From DASQDN01 sp963825845 (lineage in GTDB: Bacteria; Acidobacteriota; Terriglobia; Bryobacterales; Bryobacteraceae), in the NCBI GenBank assembly GCA_963825845.1, contig CAWGVL010000029.1, forward strand, positions 124,001 through 188,000: a DNA stretch of 64,000 bases. The letters are read 5' to 3'. This document shows positions 55,881-64,000 of the stretch, piece by piece. Numbering within the stretch: position 1 is the stretch's first letter; every line of letters starts with the position of its first letter. The position numbers and the translations under genes were made by a program. The notes beneath the pieces are model-generated. The model made no database searches, had not been told where the DNA came from, and was given only the letters and a program-made list of their open reading frames with translations.

Positions 55881-57358
55881 AAAAAAACGAACGAGGAGTG
55901 GAAGCAAGCCGCGAGTTGATGATCAGGCGATGCCTGCGGCGTGGACGTTACCGGGAACGACTCTTGCCGCGAATCATCACAAATCATCAGGCAAATAATG
56001 CAATGCAGAAGCTGCTGGAACGCATCAACGGGACTATTTCGCCTTCCTTGAAGTCCCCGAGGCGTTCCGAGTTCGCAGGCCCACCGCATCAGCAATCCGA
56101 GGTTTAGCCCGCATATGTGAATCAACAGCCGCTTGAGAATGTTGTCACGACCCCGCAGGTGCACTCGCCTCATTCCGCCGGTTGTAAAGATGGGCGTTGA
56201 TTCGTTCCAGCCGCTCTCCTCGTTGGCGTTGCAGCTTTGCGCCACGCTCCCCTTTGACACGTCGGCGGTTTCCGTAGACTGCCTTTTGCGCCGCCGATTG
56301 ATCGATCCAACGCTGCGCGCCGCGGTCCGGTTCCGAAATATAGGTCCGAATCCGGCTTCCCCGATCTTCCGCACCACTTCCCGGCTGTGGTACCCCTTGT
56401 CGGTCACGACTTCCACGGGTCCATTCGCGTTCACCATCCAGCCTCAACCGCTGGATTCACGGCTTCGGCGACAATACCGATGTGCTCGCTTGCTCGCTCC
56501 AGCGTTTCCTGCACCGTTTGCGTATCTCCGGCATCCGCTGGCTGCACGGTCACCGCAATCACCGCCCCCGTTTCCATGTCCACGGCATGCTCGGCCTTAT
56601 GCGCTAAATGCGTACGCCCGTCTTTCATCTTGGTGATTCGCGCATCGGGATCTTGCGGATGCGTCCACTCCTGGTTGGATCCCTTCTTGGCCCGCTTGCG
56701 ATCCAACGCGCCAGTTGTGATCGGGTCGGCGTTTCGATTCCCGACGCCTTCGCCAACTGGAGCAAAAATTCTTGGTATGTCTGACCCGTATCCCGCCGCA
56801 CGATGCTTCGCAATGCTGCGTTCGCTTCCAGCGTCGTGGCATCGATCCCGATTGTCTTACCACGCAGTAAGCCGTGTTCCGCCAGCACCGTCAGAACCCA
56901 CGCGAACACCAACTGATGCGTCTCCACGTCGATCAACCGCCGCGTCCGCGAGATCGTCGTTTGATCCGGCGCTGTTTCCTCTAAACCGACTCGCAGAAAG
57001 GCTCGAACGCTCAGCGAATCCGCTGCTCGCCAGGCGATTCCCCGCTCGCTATCGATTCCCTCGAAGTATCCCAGCAACAGCAGCCGAAAATAGATCCCCG
57101 GTGACAAGCCCGGCCTACCCATGTTCTCGGCATAGAACCGCCGCCAGATACCTCCAGAATTCGTCGAAGCTGCATTTGTCCAGCAACACGTTCAGCCGCT
57201 CATAGAAAGGGTGGCCCGCCGGTCGCGCCAAAGTCGCTGTGGCCACCCACAACTCCTGTTGCCGTTCCCGTCCTTTCCTTGTTCCCATCGCCATGCCCAA
57301 TTCTAAGCTGAAACATTAGCTAGTGGAAATGGTTTATGTGGATTTTCACCTCGGACTG
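55855..57358 (-). mobile_element. IS1182-like insertion sequence inserted in IS630
   Basis: A 1504-bp element bounded by inverted repeats starting CAGTCCGAGG and by direct CTAG copies (55851-55854 and 57359-57362). Removing it and one CTAG joins the two halves of the IS630 transposase at SVRKLA/AETGV. It is therefore younger than the IS630 insertion. Its own transposase is frameshifted as read here. Confidence 0.85.
55871..57300 (-). pseudogene. IS1182-type transposase, frameshifted
   Basis: Frames in order: TRKGRERQQELWVATATLARPAGHPFYERLNVLLDKCSFDEF; MGRPGLSPGIYFRLLLLGYFEGIDSERGIAWRAADSLSVRAFL; IGIDATTLEANAALRSIVRRDTGQTYQEFLLQLAKASGIETPT; RKRAKKGSNQEWTHPQDPDARITKMKDGRTHLAHKAEHAVD; VEVVTDKGYHSREVV; and HCIICLMICDDSRQE near the end. 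This is a DDE transposase of the IS1182 branch with the usual DATTLEAN and TDKGYHS catalytic segments. At least four frame changes are needed. Confidence 0.82.
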
Positions 57359-57362
57359 CTAG
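57333..57362. repeat. Right inverted repeat of IS1182-like element with CTAG target copy
   Basis: The repeat ends CCTCGGACTG at 57349-57358 and is followed by CTAG (57359-57362). It pairs with the left repeat at 55855. Confidence 0.85.
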
Positions 57363-57707
57363 CTTGCGGACCGACCAGTGGGTGCTGCCATCACCAGGTT
57401 TCAGTTGCACCTTGCGGCATATCTTCGCCTGAACCGCTGGCGTTGCTGTCCGAGGTGTGCTGCCCTTGTGTTGGGGTTCGAGGCCATCCAGGCCCATTTG
57501 TTCGAACCGCAGCTTCCAACGTGAGATCGTCGGCGCGGTTGTATGCAGGCTTCCCTTTATGACTTCGTATGTCACGCCATCAGCCAACGCCAAGATCAGT
57601 CGCGCCCGAAACACATCTCCAGCCGGCAAGCTACGCGACTGAGCCCACCGCATCAACTCCTCCCGCTGTTCTGTTGTCAGCGATAGCAACTCCCGATATC
57701 GTGTCAC
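57363..57707 (-). pseudogene. IS630 transposase, N-terminal part
   Basis: From ATG 57707 the frame reads TRYRELLSLTTEQREELMRWAQSRSL, then DVFRARLILALADGVTYEVIKGSLHTTAPTISRWKLRFEQMGLDGLEPQHKG, which is the Tc1/mariner-like helix-turn-helix of IS630 transposases. It stops matching at THWSVRKLA, where the CTAG of the inserted element begins. Confidence 0.85.
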
Positions 57708-57775
57708 AGAGCATAGACGTACTCAGTCGAATATTCGTAACAGTATCACTGGGACAGCTTACGAGTATGTTTTGC

Positions 57776-58082
57776 TATGCTGCACCACGTTCCCTCAGCG
57801 GCGCTACAGAATTGTGTCTTGAAAGAGGCGCTTCGCGTATTGCGGCCAAGTGGAACGTTCGCCGGCGTCGATAGCCTGGATGCTTTTCTATTCAGTCAGG
57901 GGTTTTCATATCGCAGACACGATGGTCCTCGTCGATCCGGCTACATTCCCCGGCGGCTTGCACTGGCCGGATTTGAAGCCATCTGTGTAGAGATCCGCGA
58001 TCAGGAATTTCGATTTTCGGCCCGCCTTCCTTCCATCGAGGACTCACCCCGAAGTCGATTACAATCGTCCTCCCGCAAGTGA
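57776..58082 (+). pseudogene. SAM-dependent methyltransferase, C-terminal fragment
   Basis: The frame reads MLHHVPSAALQNCVLKEALRVLRPSGTFAGVDSLDAFLF, matching motifs IV to VI of class I methyltransferases (LHH...EALRVLRPGG). Then, in a shifted frame, IADTMVLVDPATFPGGLHWPDLKPSV-like sequence continues to FRFSARLPS. The SAM-binding N-terminus is missing: the IS630 right end lies just upstream, so insertion removed or displaced it. Not functional. Confidence 0.7.
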
Positions 58083-58427
58083 CAGTCGCTCTATTGTATG
58101 TTCACCGGCGCCGCGTCAGACTCAGGGCATGGCAACGAAGTCGTCGAAATATGGGGAAGTGGTCGAGGGGCTGACGGGCGTCCTATTCAAGCTGCAGTAC
58201 GACACAAAGTTACGAACGGGCAGATTTCGTAACCACCTTCTCAACGCCCTCGTTCGAGGGTCCACTCACATTCAGCGAGCTATGACGCGTTCGGTCGGAT
58301 TGATGTTAGATCCCCGCTCGAAGGAAACGGTAGAACCAGTTGTCTTCAGGAGCCAGTTCCATCCAACGCTACCCCCCTTGATAAAGCGGCGCGGGAGCGC
58401 CACGCGCTTGCCCTTTGGCGGTAAGTG
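58083..58427. other. 345-bp stretch before the cbb3 operon
   Basis: A 99-codon plus-strand frame (58129-58428) has no family likeness and is not supported. The promoter of the cbb3 operon should be here, but no clear Fnr-type box (TTGAT-N4-ATCAA) was found. Confidence 0.4.
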
Positions 58428-58613
58428 ATGAAACTCGCGTATCTGTTGATCTGGGGAAGCATGCTTGCCTTCGGAACGAGCGCAGTCTGGGCATTGGTAT
58501 GGGCCATCCGGCGCGGAGAGATGTCCGATTTCCAAGCCGGCGCCGAGAGTATCTTTGACGGTGACGAGCCGGTCGGCAAGGCTACGGATACGTTCCCCGG
58601 ACGGCGATCATGA
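58428..58613 (+). CDS. ccoS: cbb3 oxidase assembly protein CcoS
   Basis: About 61 residues from ATG 58428 (a GTG lies one codon before). One membrane helix (LAYLLIWGSMLAFGTSAVWALVWAIRRGE) is followed by the CcoS pattern of an acidic segment with a bulky hydrophobic and Asp (MSDFQAGAESIFDGDEPVG). CcoS is needed for cofactor insertion into cbb3 oxidases. In most operons it lies after ccoI; here it comes first. Its stop overlaps the ccoN ATG (ATGA). Confidence 0.75.
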   Translation: MKLAYLLIWGSMLAFGTSAVWALVWAIRRGEMSDFQAGAESIFDGDEPVGKATDTFPGRRS

Positions 58614-60067
58614 GCACTTTGGTTGTGTCCCCGGGCGCTGTTCCAGATCTCGAAGACGACGTAATCACGCGCATTCAGATCGATCGCTCCTGCCGACAAA
58701 CGGTACTCGGATACTATGCGAGCGCAGTGTTTTGGCTGCTCTTCGGCACTGCCGCAGCGTTAATCAGCTCAATTAAGCTTCACCATCCAGAGTTTCTCGA
58801 AAATTGGGAATGGCTCACCTTTGGACGTATTCGATCGGTGCATCTGAACACCGTTGTTTACGGATGGTCCTCAATGGTGGGAATCGGGTCACTCTTGTGG
58901 CTGCAGGCGCGATTATGCAAGGTTCGGCTCCCAAATCGCATCGTGCTCCCATCGACCGTGATGATTTGGAATATCGCCGTGATCTGGGGTGTTTACGAAT
59001 TGCTGGCTGGACACTCTACTGGTGTCGAATGGCTCGAATTTCCGACCCGAGTGCTGACATTCTTCGGCTACGTTCTTTTAGTGCTGTTCTGGACCTCTTT
59101 GACAATGTTTTCCGGTCGCCGGGTTCGGCACACTTACGTCTCGCAGTGGTACCTATTCGGCTCCGTTGTTTGGTTTCCGATCCTGTACGTTGCCGCGGTT
59201 TTATTGCCTGCAACGGGTCTGGTCAGCGGCGCCGCCTGGGCGACAACGAACTGGTGGTATGCCCATAACGTCCTCGGACTCTACATCACCCCGATGGGAC
59301 TTGCCGCCGCTTACTACCTGATTCCCAAGGTCACCGGTCAGCCGATTCACAGCTATCATCTCTCGCTCCTGGGTTTCTGGGCCAATGCTCTGTTCTACAG
59401 TTGGATCGGCACCCATCATCTGGTGGGAGGTCCGTTGCCGGCCTGGATCATCACAGCGGGAATTGTTGGGAGCATCATGATGTTCATTCCCGTCATCACT
59501 GTCGCGATCAATCATCACATGACGATGGTGGGACGCTTCCACATGTTGCGGACGAGTCCGGCGTTGCGATTTACGGTATTCGGGGCAATGTGCTACACGG
59601 CAGTCAGCTTTCAAGGTTCGATCGAGGCCCTGCGTTCTGTAAGCGAGGTAGCGCATTTTACGCATTACACAGTTGCTCACGCGCACCTGGGAATGTATGC
59701 GTTTTACACGATGATCATGTTCGGTGCAATGTATTACGTAATCCCGCGATTGACACGCAATGAGTGGTCTTCGCCTCGCCTGATCAAGCTGCATTTCTGG
59801 ACGTGCGCGATTGGAATCGGCCTCTATTTCGTTGCGCTGAGCTGGGCCGGATGGTATCAGGGCCTTATGATGAACGACCCAGGCGTCCCGTTCCTGCAAG
59901 TTGTCGGATATACCAAGCCGTATCTGGTTACCAGGAGTCTCGCCGGGATGATGATGACAACCGGACATGTGGCCTTCGCCATCCTGATCTTCCGTATTTT
60001 GCATAGCAGTTCCGTCCCGCTAGTGGGCCCGACCCTATTCACGACCAGGCCGGGAGAAATGCGTTAA
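58610..60067 (+). CDS. ccoN: cbb3-type cytochrome c oxidase subunit I
   Basis: A 485-residue integral membrane protein with about 12 helices. Histidine landmarks match CcoN: RSVHLNTVVYGWSS (low-spin haem ligand region), NWWYAHNVLGLYITPMG (CuB/His region), WIGTHHLVGGPLP (CuB His pair), and VAHAHLGMYAF (haem ligands on the last core helices). It is the catalytic subunit that reduces oxygen at the b3-CuB site in the inner membrane. It lies between ccoS (ATGA overlap) and ccoO (4-bp gap). Confidence 0.93.
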   Translation: MSTLVVSPGAVPDLEDDVITRIQIDRSCRQTVLGYYASAVFWLLFGTAAALISSIKLHHPEFLENWEWLTFGRIRSVHLNTVVYGWSSMVGIGSLLWLQARLCKVRLPNRIVLPSTVMIWNIAVIWGVYELLAGHSTGVEWLEFPTRVLTFFGYVLLVLFWTSLTMFSGRRVRHTYVSQWYLFGSVVWFPILYVAAVLLPATGLVSGAAWATTNWWYAHNVLGLYITPMGLAAAYYLIPKVTGQPIHSYHLSLLGFWANALFYSWIGTHHLVGGPLPAWIITAGIVGSIMMFIPVITVAINHHMTMVGRFHMLRTSPALRFTVFGAMCYTAVSFQGSIEALRSVSEVAHFTHYTVAHAHLGMYAFYTMIMFGAMYYVIPRLTRNEWSSPRLIKLHFWTCAIGIGLYFVALSWAGWYQGLMMNDPGVPFLQVVGYTKPYLVTRSLAGMMMTTGHVAFAILIFRILHSSSVPLVGPTLFTTRPGEMR

Positions 60068-60071
60068 CGAT

Positions 60072-60698
60072 ATGAACCGGTCCTGGTCTTTTCTCATCGG
60101 CGTTCTTGCAACGATCCTGTTCTCGATGGCGGGGCTCGTGCTGGTTCCGAACTGGCAATTTCAGGAGTTGAAACCGGTCGTCGACGATAACGACCTGGCT
60201 CATCCGGTGAAACCTGAGGGCTCAACTTATTTGGGCCGGCAAGTCTACATATCGGAAGGCTGCATTTACTGCCACAGCCAACAGGTTCGTAGCGCCGATT
60301 TCGGAGCGGATATTGCACGAAACTGGGGTACTCGCCGATCGGTCGCGCGCGATTATATCTACGATCAGCCGCATCTGATGGGAACGATGCGGACCGGTCC
60401 CGATCTCGCAAACATAGGAGTACGGCAGCCAAGCCGCGAGTGGCATTATCTGCATCTCTTCAACGCGCAGATTACATCGGAAGGATCTATCATGCCGCCG
60501 TTCCGGTTTCTTTTCAAGAAAGTCGACATTCACTCGGTTTCAGTCGCTGATCGGGGAGGCAAATGGACTCTGATTCCAGCTAAATACACAGGCGAAGGAA
60601 AGCCTATGTATCTGTTGCCGACACAGCGGGCGTCCGATCTCGTCGATTATCTCCTCAGTCTTGACCACAGCTACGATCTGCCGGAGGCCCATCGATGA
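60072..60698 (+). CDS. ccoO: cbb3-type cytochrome c oxidase subunit II
   Basis: A 208-residue membrane-anchored monohaem cytochrome c. The N-terminal helix is SFLIGVLATILFSMAGLVLV. The haem motif CIYCHSQQVR lies at about residues 61-70 with GRQVYISEGC before it. The Met ligand is probably in the GSIMPPFRFLF segment. It passes electrons from the CcoP-like cytochrome to CcoN. Length and motifs are typical of the short acidobacterial form. Its stop overlaps the start of the next gene (ATGA). Confidence 0.92.
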   Translation: MNRSWSFLIGVLATILFSMAGLVLVPNWQFQELKPVVDDNDLAHPVKPEGSTYLGRQVYISEGCIYCHSQQVRSADFGADIARNWGTRRSVARDYIYDQPHLMGTMRTGPDLANIGVRQPSREWHYLHLFNAQITSEGSIMPPFRFLFKKVDIHSVSVADRGGKWTLIPAKYTGEGKPMYLLPTQRASDLVDYLLSLDHSYDLPEAHR

Positions 60699-61325
60699 GC
60701 GAGGGCATTCTGGGTAAAGGTTCGCAGCCAGTCAAGGGCTCCTCCGAGGCGGAAGAGAAACTGCGCGCCGAACCCTCCGAACTGGTCGCCGCGGTGACTC
60801 GTGAGATGTCGGAACCAACGGACGGCCTCGCGCCGACCCCGGTCGCGCTCGTACTTTTTCTTCTTCCTGCTGACAGGATGGGCAGGATATTACCTCTCGA
60901 GCAACTCCGGAGGATTTAACGCCAACACTTACGATGAGCACTATGCAGGCGGCGCAAACCCTCCGGAGGTCCAGACACCGCCGGATCCCGTGGTGCTGGG
61001 CCGCCGGACCTTCATGATGTGTGCACAGTGTCATCAGGAGAACGGCCTCGGTTTGGCGGGAACTTATCCGCCCCTGTCCGGCTCGGAGATTGTTCTGGGC
61101 GATCCTCAGACGCTTGCTCGTATTCTGCTCCACGGCTTGCATGGCGATATTAAGGTTGCCGGAGCGGTTTACAACGGAGAGATGCCGGGGTGGGATCGGC
61201 TGAGCGATACTCAGATAGCTGCAGTTCTTACCTATATACGGAGCGCCTGGAAGAATCACGCCGCGGCAATCGATCCGGCGCTGGTAGCAGCGGTCAGGGA
61301 ACAGGCTGCAAGCGCGCACGCAAGC
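60695..61325 (+). pseudogene. ccoP: CcoP-like single-haem cytochrome c, one frameshift at the N-terminus
   Basis: It starts at ATG 60695 (overlapping the ccoO stop), MSEGILGKGSQPVKGSSEAEEKLRAEPSEL. The frame changes at about 60856, where a run of five T should be four to give VALVLFFFLLTGWAGYYLSS, a membrane helix. The periplasmic domain has one haem motif CAQCH (about residue 107), ENGLGLAGTYPPLSGSE, a Met ligand in GEMPGW and a final helix LSDTQIAAVLTYIRSAW. Ordinary CcoP has two haem motifs; this one has one. Beyond about residue 205 the frame runs on into the ccoI gene without a stop (see finding). Confidence 0.8.
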
Positions 61326-63344
61326 ATGGACGTGGGCGGAACTTCAGCAAGCTGCGGAAGCTCCAGCGACCATTCCGCAAACGAGCTCCGCGCATCTATC
61401 GAAATGATGGCCGATTCCTCCGTCGCGGGATGCTGCGCGATACCGAACGGAAGCGAAGGCTCATGGTGGCGAGTTGCAATTGCCGCGTTTCTCGCAGGCA
61501 ACAGCATGACCTTCGCGCTTGCGGCGAATCTCTCTGAAGCCGATCCTACTGAGAAGCTGGTCCTGCAATCCATACCCCTGGCCGTAGCGGGAGTGGTGAC
61601 ACTCCTTCTGGGCGGCGAAATGCTTCGAAACACCTGGGAGGCGCTTCGCGCAGGAAGGTTGTCAATTGACAGCCTTTTCGTCCTGGCGATGCTCGGAGCT
61701 TTCAGCGCATCACTTATTTCTTACGTATCAGGTCAAGGGCCGGTATTCTTCGAGGTCCCGAGCATTCTCGTAGTGATATACGCATTTGGCCGCCAGTTGG
61801 CATGCTATACCCAATCGCGCGTATTATCTGCGCTGACGCAATTGGATCCTGCCGCGTTGACATGTGAAGTCCGAAAGCAAGATGTTTGGGAGACCCGAAC
61901 AGCGGCAGACATCCGTAGGGGCGATCATGTCCGCGTGCATCCCGGCGTGATGATTCCTGTAGACGGCGTAGTCCTGCAGGGAGAGGCGCTAGTGCAAGAA
62001 GTCAGTATGACGGGTGAACTGCTGGCCGCGCGCCGTGAAGAAGGTCAAGCCGTCGTCGCCGGTACTCACGTTGTCGACGCAACTCTTGTAATCGAAGCGA
62101 CTGTGGACGGATTCGATCGATGCCTGGATCGCATCACGAGCGTGCTTCGGGAAGCAGCGTTGCAGCCGGGGCAGTCCCAGATTTTAGCGGACCGACTCGC
62201 GCGATGGTTCGTTCCGTCAGTAGTGCTTGTGGCGATGCTCACCTTCGCCGTTCACAACGCAATCGCCGGCTGGGTTCCGGCGCTCTTCAATGCGATGGCG
62301 GTGTTACTCGTCGCTTGTCCGTGCGCGCTTGGATTCGCGACGCCTCTGGCGGTTTGGACGGGGATGCGGCGATTGCAGGCCCTCGGTTTCTATGTGAAGC
62401 GTGGAGACGCGATCGAGAAACTGGCGGCAGTCGATCGTGCAGTTTTCGACAAGACCGGTACGCTTAGCCTGCCGGAATTGTCGCCTCAGCTCCGAATCGA
62501 ATCGAAGTGGCGCGAAAGGCAGACGGATCTGGAAGACCTCATCAGCGCTGCCGAGGCGCCGGTGAACCATCCCATCGCCCGCGTTCTCGCGCAACTTACC
62601 GGTGGCCGCGACCGGTATCGGGCACATTCGGTTTGCGTTGAGCCGGGCAGAGGCATCTCCGCTCACGTCGGAGCGACGGCGGAATCGGCGCGAACAATTC
62701 GAATCGTAAGCGCATCCGCCACACCGGATGGCGCATCGCTATCGGTCGAAATTGAGGGTGAGCGTGCAGCAACAATTTGCTTGGGGGAAACGCAGAGGCC
62801 GCACGCAACGGCGCTGCCGGAAGCTCTTCAGTTGATGGACATTGACACGGTTCTGATGACAGGAGATCGAATGGAGCGTACTTCCCAATTCGGTTTTCCA
62901 AATACATATGCCGCTCTCAACCCGGAGGAAAAACTCGGCCTCGTCCGCTCATGGAACCAGAGGGAGCGGCGAATTCTATTCGTCGGCGATGGGATGAATG
63001 ACGCGGCCGCTATGGCGGTCAGCGATGTCGCGATTGTTGTGGGCGCAGAGCCCGGATTGGCACAAGAAGTTGCGTCAATTATCTGGCCGGACCCACGCTT
63101 CGACCGGCTCCCCACGGCGATCGCAATCTGCCGTCAAACCGTGCGGCTCGTTCGTCTGAATTTGAAGTTCGCTCTCATCTATAACCTGATTGGGATGGCA
63201 TTCGCCGCCTGCGGCGTTTTGCATCCGGTGGTCGCGGCGCTGTTGATGGCAATCTCGAGTTGCGTAGTCACGCTGCGGTCTTTGCGACTTCTCGATGCCG
63301 ATCACTCGCTCGCGACTGCTGGTGGGTCTGATGATACGCATTGA
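61326..63344 (+). CDS. ccoI: Copper-exporting P1B-type ATPase, CcoI-like
   Basis: A P-type ATPase of about 672 residues if started at ATG 61326; the frame is open back to 60801, through the cytochrome domain. A short Cys-bearing N-terminus (SASCGSSSDHS, AGCCAIP) replaces the usual HMA domain. Eight membrane helices follow. Catalytic landmarks: TGEL in the actuator loop, the metal-site CPC in LLVACPCALGFATP, the phosphorylated Asp in FDKTGTLS, HP in NHPIARVLA and GDGMNDAAAMAVSDVAIV. CcoI supplies copper for the CuB site of cbb3 oxidase. The order ccoN-O-P-I supports the assignment. Confidence 0.85.
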   Translation: MDVGGTSASCGSSSDHSANELRASIEMMADSSVAGCCAIPNGSEGSWWRVAIAAFLAGNSMTFALAANLSEADPTEKLVLQSIPLAVAGVVTLLLGGEMLRNTWEALRAGRLSIDSLFVLAMLGAFSASLISYVSGQGPVFFEVPSILVVIYAFGRQLACYTQSRVLSALTQLDPAALTCEVRKQDVWETRTAADIRRGDHVRVHPGVMIPVDGVVLQGEALVQEVSMTGELLAARREEGQAVVAGTHVVDATLVIEATVDGFDRCLDRITSVLREAALQPGQSQILADRLARWFVPSVVLVAMLTFAVHNAIAGWVPALFNAMAVLLVACPCALGFATPLAVWTGMRRLQALGFYVKRGDAIEKLAAVDRAVFDKTGTLSLPELSPQLRIESKWRERQTDLEDLISAAEAPVNHPIARVLAQLTGGRDRYRAHSVCVEPGRGISAHVGATAESARTIRIVSASATPDGASLSVEIEGERAATICLGETQRPHATALPEALQLMDIDTVLMTGDRMERTSQFGFPNTYAALNPEEKLGLVRSWNQRERRILFVGDGMNDAAAMAVSDVAIVVGAEPGLAQEVASIIWPDPRFDRLPTAIAICRQTVRLVRLNLKFALIYNLIGMAFAACGVLHPVVAALLMAISSCVVTLRSLRLLDADHSLATAGGSDDTH

Positions 63345-63912
63345 GGCGGCAACGAGTCTCGCCCTAGCGGCCGGTGTTATCGCCCAAAGTGCTCTGTTGT
63401 GGGCCCGCTCGGAGTTGACCCTCCTCGAATCGATCGAATTTTGGGTGGCTACGCTCGGTATTGTCATTGTCATTGCGGAGCTTTGGCGATGGCGGCGCCA
63501 TCTGAATCCTCATGTAGACATGCTTCTCATCATGTTCTCGATCGGGGGAGCGGGAATGGCATTCGGCCTGCCTGCCGGCGTGTTCTGCCACGCTGCGGGT
63601 TGGACCGAATGGCTTCAAATGAGCAGCGTGATGATCGCTGCCGGCCTATTGCCCAGCGTTGTTTTCAGCCGCTGTCTCCTGGAGGCGAGGCGAGAGAAGA
63701 GACTGTGCTCGACAATGGCGCTCGACAGCGCTGGCATGCTCGCGGGTATGCAGCTCGCCGGCCTCATCTCCAACTCGTCTGCAGGCGCGTGGGCTATCAT
63801 CGCAAATCATACATTCATGGTCATCGGCATGATAGCCGGCATGTCAGCAGCAATGGCCCTTCGCCGGACCCGTTCCTATAGTATGGCTTCGATGACAAAC
63901 GTAGGTCTGTAA
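63331..63912 (+). CDS. Membrane protein of unknown function, cbb3 operon
   Basis: About 193 residues from ATG 63331 (overlapping the ccoI stop by 14 bp); another ATG at 63295 is possible. Five to six hydrophobic helices are visible, including AATSLALAAGVIAQSALLW, FWVATLGIVIVIAELW, VDMLLIMFSIGGAGMAFGLPAG and AWAIIANHTFMVIGMIAGMSAAMAL. Scattered His (HLNPHVD, FCHAAGW, ANHTF) and Met recall metal or copper transport, but no family was recognised. The overlap indicates co-translation with ccoI. Confidence 0.65.
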   Translation: MIRIEAATSLALAAGVIAQSALLWARSELTLLESIEFWVATLGIVIVIAELWRWRRHLNPHVDMLLIMFSIGGAGMAFGLPAGVFCHAAGWTEWLQMSSVMIAAGLLPSVVFSRCLLEARREKRLCSTMALDSAGMLAGMQLAGLISNSSAGAWAIIANHTFMVIGMIAGMSAAMALRRTRSYSMASMTNVGL

Positions 63913-63962
63913 GTGACAGCCGTTCCATTGAGCTTTCTGGCGCATGTAGTCAGACTGAAAGT

Positions 63963-64000
63963 ATGGAACTCGCACATGTAACGCAGGTAGTCGAGAATAA
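63963..64000 (+). CDS. Possible start of a further gene, cut by the window end
   Basis: ATG at 63963 (MELAHVTQVVEN...) stays open to the last base, with GAAAG just upstream. Only 12 codons are visible, so support is weak. Confidence 0.2.
   Translation, partial: MELAHVTQVVEN

Larger units (their letters stand above)
55132..57762 (-). mobile_element. IS630-family element, interrupted by an IS1182-like element
   Basis: The ends carry a 14-bp inverted repeat, GTAAGCTGTCCCAG at 55132-55145 and its complement at 57749-57762. Without the inserted element it is about 1.1 kb, normal for IS630. The transposase is split in two by the insert and has its own frameshift, so it is inactive. The right end cuts into a methyltransferase gene at about 57763. 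The expected TA target duplication could not be confirmed at both ends. Confidence 0.78.

Noticed and set aside
58129..58428. 99-codon frame before ccoS
   Set aside because: No family likeness, no ribosome-binding site, and composition unlike neighbours.
59201..60004. 267-codon minus-strand reading frame
   Set aside because: Antisense shadow of ccoN, with low-complexity His and Arg content.
1..64000. CRISPR arrays, rRNA and tRNA genes
   Set aside because: I looked for regularly spaced repeats and conserved rRNA or tRNA motifs and saw none.

Overview
The window looks like an Acidobacteriota chromosome, most likely the Solibacter/Bryobacter group. The reasons are three very large Oar-like TonB-dependent receptors with an N-terminal carboxypeptidase-regulatory domain, several DUF1501, DUF1549/DUF1553, DUF1552 and DUF1592 proteins (the 'planctomycete-type' exported cytochrome cassettes), a PEP-CTERM protein, Tat-type leaders on sugar-acid enzymes, and moderately high GC. 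No rRNA, tRNA or CRISPR array was seen.

Layout. (1) 1-11.5 kb, sugar-acid cluster A: TonB receptor, MlrC-like M81 protein, MFS anion symporter and a PPC-domain exported protein run leftward. They diverge from a GntR-LacI regulator and a glutamate-1-semialdehyde-aminomutase-like PLP enzyme; a TIM-barrel sugar isomerase-like protein follows. (2) 11.5-30.4 kb, exported cytochrome/DUF cassettes: an ankyrin protein with DUF1552 and DUF1592, one DUF1549/1553 + DUF1501 pair on the minus strand and one on the plus strand. Between them lie a Tat-exported DOPA-dioxygenase-like protein, a PEP-CTERM protein and transposon debris. (3) 30.4-53.6 kb, sugar-acid cluster B, built around a divergent promoter at about 42.85 kb. 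Leftward: ManD-like dehydratase, GntR-LacI regulator, MlrC, GlucD-like dehydratase, DUF3311 protein, SSS symporter, TonB receptor, sulfatase-like TPR protein. Rightward: TonB receptor, UxuA-like mannonate dehydratase, a broken aminomutase-like gene, two more ManD-like proteins, a sulfatase and an aldose-epimerase-like protein. (4) 53.6-58.4 kb, a mobile-element junction: tyrosine recombinase remnant, PAS-LuxR regulator, an IS630 interrupted by an IS1182-like element with CTAG target duplication, and a truncated methyltransferase. (5) 58.4-63.9 kb, a cbb3 oxidase operon: ccoS, ccoN, ccoO, a one-haem ccoP-like gene, ccoI and a membrane protein.

How the genes fit together (inference). Clusters A and B share paralogues of the same unusual set: GntR-LacI regulator, TonB receptor, M81 hydrolase and aminomutase-like PLP enzyme. 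Cluster B adds sulfatases and hexonate/hexarate dehydratases. This suggests uptake and breakdown of a sulfated, uronic-acid-containing and perhaps N-substituted glycan. A near-identical 20-bp FadR-type operator (TGGTCnGACCA core) occurs at the divergent promoter of cluster B and again upstream of the DUF1549/DUF1501 pair at 26.3 kb, which ties that cytochrome-type cassette to the sugar-acid regulon.

Many otherwise well-conserved genes carry single-base indels, several of them in short homopolymers. I therefore flag those genes as frameshifted but suspect sequence error in many cases.
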